Origin: Mycobacterium sp. URHB0044
GTDB taxonomy: Bacteria; Actinomycetota; Actinomycetes; Mycobacteriales; Mycobacteriaceae
NCBI RefSeq assembly: GCF_000620625.1
Contig: NZ_JIAW01000003.1
Coordinates: forward strand, 186,001 to 250,000
DNA: 64,000 bases
Reading direction: 5' to 3'
In this document: positions 61,814-64,000 of the stretch, piece after piece
How positions within the stretch are numbered: the first letter of the stretch is position 1
Layout of the letters: the number at the start of each line of letters is the position of its first letter
Notes under the pieces: generated by a model
The model's database searches: none
Told to the model about the DNA's origin: nothing
Seen by the model: the letters and a program-made list of their open reading frames with translations, nothing else
Program-made: the position numbers and the translations under genes

Positions 61814-62866
61814 CTAGAACGTGGGTGCCACGCCGACTTGCGCGCCAAGGTCCTCGAGCTCGGCGCGGGTCTTGTCGGCGAGCCGTATCCCGCCCGCCGA
61901 ATGGTTTTCGTTCTCCGTGCGCTCTTCGAGTTCCCCTGGATAGAAGATTTCGTCGAAGCCGGCTGCCAGCGGCGCACTCTTGACCTCGTTGATGAGTTCG
62001 CCGACGGAGGCAAGGTAGTCGTCGGTATCGGCTATCGCAGCGACGTCAATGGCTATGAAGAGATGTCCTGCGCCGCTGGGCCTTTCGGCATCGTAGGGTC
62101 CGCCGACGCGGCTTGCGGTGTTACTTCCGGTGAGGGCGCCGGACAGCACGTCCATCATGAAGGTAATTGCATAACCCTTGTGGCCGGCCATTGGCAAGAT
62201 GACGCCCTTGATTGCGTCGTTGGGATCGGTGGTGATGCGTCCCTCGCTGTCCATCGCCCAGCCGTCGGGGATCTGCTCACCGCGGTTTCGGGCAAGGTAG
62301 ATCTTCCCGCGTGCGACGGCGGTGTTGGCGATGTCGACGGCGACCACCCCCGATGAGGTGGGCGACGGCGCAGCAATCGACCATGGGTTGGTTCCCAGGA
62401 CCTTTTTGCGGCCACCCCATGGCGCCATGGCTGGACTGGCATTCGTCGTCAGGATGGCCACGCAACCGTCTTGGGCGGCGCGACGCGTGTAGTACATGGC
62501 GGTGCCGAAGTGATTCGAATTGCGAACGCCCACAACCCCAACGCCGTGTTCGCGCGCACGGGCGACGGCTTCGCGGCGGGCGATCCCGGCGAGGACCTGG
62601 CCCACGCCCGAGCGACCATCGAGGAGCAGCAAAGCGCCACCATCGATCAAGGTTTCCGGTTCGGTAGCCGCGCTCATGACTCCGCTGCGCAGTCTCGCCG
62701 CGTACCACGGTAGGCGCAGCACACCGTGGGACTGATGCCCCCACAGGTCGGCTTGCACGAGAGTGTCGATAACGAGTTCGGCGTCGTCAGCGGGCATGCC
62801 GAGCACGGTTAGAACGTCGCGACCGAAGTCGACGAGGGCTGCGGGCTTGACACGCTGCTGCGTCAT
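61814..62866 (-). CDS. Ldh2-family (malate/L-lactate-type) NAD(P)-dependent dehydrogenase
   Basis: A 350-residue enzyme of the Ldh2/MDH2 family, distinct from classical LDH. HQSHGVLRLPWYAARLRSG near 43-61 carries the catalytic His of the family, then GVRNSNHFGTAMYYTRRAA near 112-130 and MAGHKGYAITFMMDVLSGALTGS near 230-252. Members act on malate, lactate, ureidoglycolate, sulfolactate or related 2-hydroxy acids; which is meant here is not readable. The ATG at 62866 follows AGGTGG; an ATG at 62890 is also possible. It is divergent from the ABM gene. Confidence 0.88.
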   Translation of the reverse strand: MTQQRVKPAALVDFGRDVLTVLGMPADDAELVIDTLVQADLWGHQSHGVLRLPWYAARLRSGVMSAATEPETLIDGGALLLLDGRSGVGQVLAGIARREAVARAREHGVGVVGVRNSNHFGTAMYYTRRAAQDGCVAILTTNASPAMAPWGGRKKVLGTNPWSIAAPSPTSSGVVAVDIANTAVARGKIYLARNRGEQIPDGWAMDSEGRITTDPNDAIKGVILPMAGHKGYAITFMMDVLSGALTGSNTASRVGGPYDAERPSGAGHLFIAIDVAAIADTDDYLASVGELINEVKSAPLAAGFDEIFYPGELEERTENENHSAGGIRLADKTRAELEDLGAQVGVAPTF

Positions 62867-62914
62867 CGTCCACCTGTCCGGGTTTTCCATTGGTACTTTA
62901 TGGAATACACTATG

Positions 62915-62920
62915 GCATAC
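62915..62920. promoter_or_regulatory. GCATAC element in the divergent Ldh2/ABM promoter
   Basis: GCATAC at 62915-62920 within TATGGCATACCATGAGGC, in a short A+T-rich gap. ATGGCATACCAT is itself a short inverted repeat (ATGG/CCAT). It lies 37 bp before the ABM gene start. Confidence 0.5.
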
Positions 62921-62957
62921 CATGAGGCATGCGCACAACCTTGAAGGATCGAAATTC

Positions 62958-63275
62958 GTGTACACCCTGATCGTGTCATTGCAGGTCCGCCCCGTTGAGC
63001 GGGAACGCTTCCTGGCCGCCATCGCGGCCAATGCCGCCGCCTCGGTGCGCGATGAGCCCGGCTGTTTGCGTTTCGACGTGATGGAGGACGCACACCAGCC
63101 CAACCGCTTCTACTTCTACGAGATCTACCGAGATGCCGCCGCGTTCGATGACCACAGGGCCGCGCCCCACTTCGCGACCTGGCGCCAAGCCGCCGACGAG
63201 TGCGTCGTGCCGGGCAGCCAAGTCAACTCGTTCTCCGACCTGTTCGTCACGCATGCGGCCGTGGTGCCGGCGTGA
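62958..63275 (+). CDS. Antibiotic biosynthesis monooxygenase (ABM) family protein
   Basis: A 105-residue ferredoxin-like-fold protein. LIVSLQVRPVERERFLAAIAANAAASVRDEPGCLRFDVMEDAHQPNRFYFYEIYRDAAAFDDHR has the ABM pattern (EPGC, F-x-V, F-Y-F-Y-E-x-Y, H). GTG 62958 is preceded by AAGGA and gives the usual domain size; an ATG upstream would start before the shared promoter. Function is unclear; such proteins often accompany aldehyde or quinone handling. It precedes the aldehyde dehydrogenase by 47 bp. Confidence 0.82.
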   Translation: MYTLIVSLQVRPVERERFLAAIAANAAASVRDEPGCLRFDVMEDAHQPNRFYFYEIYRDAAAFDDHRAAPHFATWRQAADECVVPGSQVNSFSDLFVTHAAVVPA

Positions 63276-63322
63276 CGCTCCCCACCGCTCCCCAGCCCGC
63301 TCCGAAGGACGAAGGACCCTCC

Positions 63323-64000
63323 ATGTCGTCACCGATCGTGACCATCAACCCTGCGACCGGCGTGCAACTGGCGAGCTATGCCGCGATGACACCAGCTCAG
63401 ATCGAGGCCGCGTTGAACACCGCAGACTTGGCCCAACAGGCCTGGGCCGAAGAGGATTTCAAGGTTCGAGGCGAAGTCCTGCGCACCGCGGCGGGGTTGC
63501 TGCGCGACCGCGACGCCGAGCTGGCACTGCTGATCACCCGCGAGATGGGCAAGCCGCTGCCCGAAGCCCGCGCCGAGGTGCACAAGTGCGCCGCCGGCCT
63601 CGAGTTCTACGCGGACAATGCCCAGACCTTCTTGGCCAACGAGCCTTTTGAGACCTCGGCGGATCGCAGCTGGGTGTCCTATGAGCCGGTCGGTGTGGTG
63701 CTCGCGGTGATGCCGTGGAACTTCCCGCTGTGGCAAGTCTTCCGATTCGCCGCCCCTGCCCTGATGGCGGGCAACGCCACACTGCTGAAGCACTCCCCCA
63801 ACACCACCGGCGCCGCCCTGGCCTGCCAGGACATTCTGTCGTCCGCGGGTCTGCCCGACGGCTTGTTCACCGCACTACTGATAAGCGAGCCGGACGTTCC
63901 CGCCACCACCGAGCGGCTGATCGCCGACTCCCGGGTGGGCGCGGTGACCATCACCGGCAGCGAGCGCGCCGGCAGGGCGGTCGGCTCGATCGCCGGCCGA
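63323..64000 (+). CDS. NAD(P)-dependent aldehyde dehydrogenase (succinate-semialdehyde type), 3' end outside window
   Basis: 226 residues are visible, with no stop before the window edge. The N-terminus resembles succinate-semialdehyde dehydrogenases (TINPATGVQLASYAAMTPAQIEAAL near 7-31, LITREMGKPLPEARAEVHKC near 72-91). The fold's MPWNFPLWQVFRFAAPALMAGNATLLKHSPNTTG near 131-163 binds cofactor. The catalytic Cys and Glu lie beyond the end. It is encoded after the ABM gene and is probably controlled by the same promoter. Its substrate could be a semialdehyde or a short aldehyde. Confidence 0.88.
   Translation, partial: MSSPIVTINPATGVQLASYAAMTPAQIEAALNTADLAQQAWAEEDFKVRGEVLRTAAGLLRDRDAELALLITREMGKPLPEARAEVHKCAAGLEFYADNAQTFLANEPFETSADRSWVSYEPVGVVLAVMPWNFPLWQVFRFAAPALMAGNATLLKHSPNTTGAALACQDILSSAGLPDGLFTALLISEPDVPATTERLIADSRVGAVTITGSERAGRAVGSIAGR

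Overview
The window is high-GC actinobacterial DNA, almost certainly from a Mycobacterium (probably a rapidly growing, environmental Mycolicibacterium). Grounds: a complete yrbEAB-mceABCDEF operon, two MspA-family porin genes, several F420-type luciferase-like (LLM) oxidoreductases, a PknH-type sensor lipoprotein, many GTG starts, and a gene block matching the M. tuberculosis Rv0854-Rv0860 neighbourhood as I recall it. No rRNA, tRNA, CRISPR array, IS element or phage gene was seen.

Layout. (1) 1-3095: the N-terminal part of a very large exported repeat protein whose C-terminus lies outside the window. (2) 3.4-6.9 kb: an LLM oxidoreductase, a small hypothetical gene, a DUF2505 protein, a PNPOx-fold protein and a methyltransferase, closed by a strong hairpin. 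(3) 6.9-13 kb: beta-oxidation genes fadB and fadA, a small conserved protein, an old-yellow-enzyme reductase and the dapC-like aminotransferase. (4) 13-25.1 kb: a sugar or polyol island. It has a nine-gene minus-strand operon (SIS isomerase, FGGY kinase, pentulose-phosphate-epimerase-like protein, two zinc alcohol dehydrogenases, an SDR, and an ABC importer), and divergently a SorC-type regulator, a GolD/DthD-like SDR and an LLM enzyme. The island sits between dapC and the SRPBCC/far genes that lie next to each other in M. tuberculosis. (5) 25.1-28.8 kb: SRPBCC protein, alpha-methylacyl-CoA racemase (far/mcr type), SRPBCC protein, and glucose-6-phosphate dehydrogenase. (6) 28.8-37.9 kb: the mce lipid-importer operon, its eight genes joined mostly by 4-nt overlaps.

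(7) 38-43.6 kb: UBP zinc-finger protein, cation-efflux-like transporter, a phytoene-desaturase-like flavoprotein with a TetR regulator and a perfect 12-bp palindrome, then small exported proteins. (8) 44-46.1 kb: tandem MspA-type porins and a proline-rich exported protein. (9) 46.1-48.2 kb: a small dimerization protein, a methyltransferase and a PHB-depolymerase-type esterase. (10) 48.2-64 kb: a two-carbon-acid region. It has an IclR regulator, the complete glycerate pathway (hyi, glxR, gcl, glycerate kinase), two paralogous FCD-type GntR regulators, two paralogous OFA (oxalate/formate antiporter) MFS transporters of equal length, formyl-CoA:oxalate CoA-transferase, a beta-carbonic-anhydrase-like protein, FdhD, an Ldh2-type dehydrogenase, a small ABM monooxygenase and the start of an aldehyde dehydrogenase.

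The best candidate for something undescribed is region 10. At least seven intergenic copies of a GCATAC-type (imperfect GCATAC-N-GTATGC) element mark nearly every promoter there. This suggests one regulon for oxalate, glyoxylate and formate use, run by the twin GntR proteins. The second candidate is the polyol island, whose exact substrate cannot be named from sequence alone.
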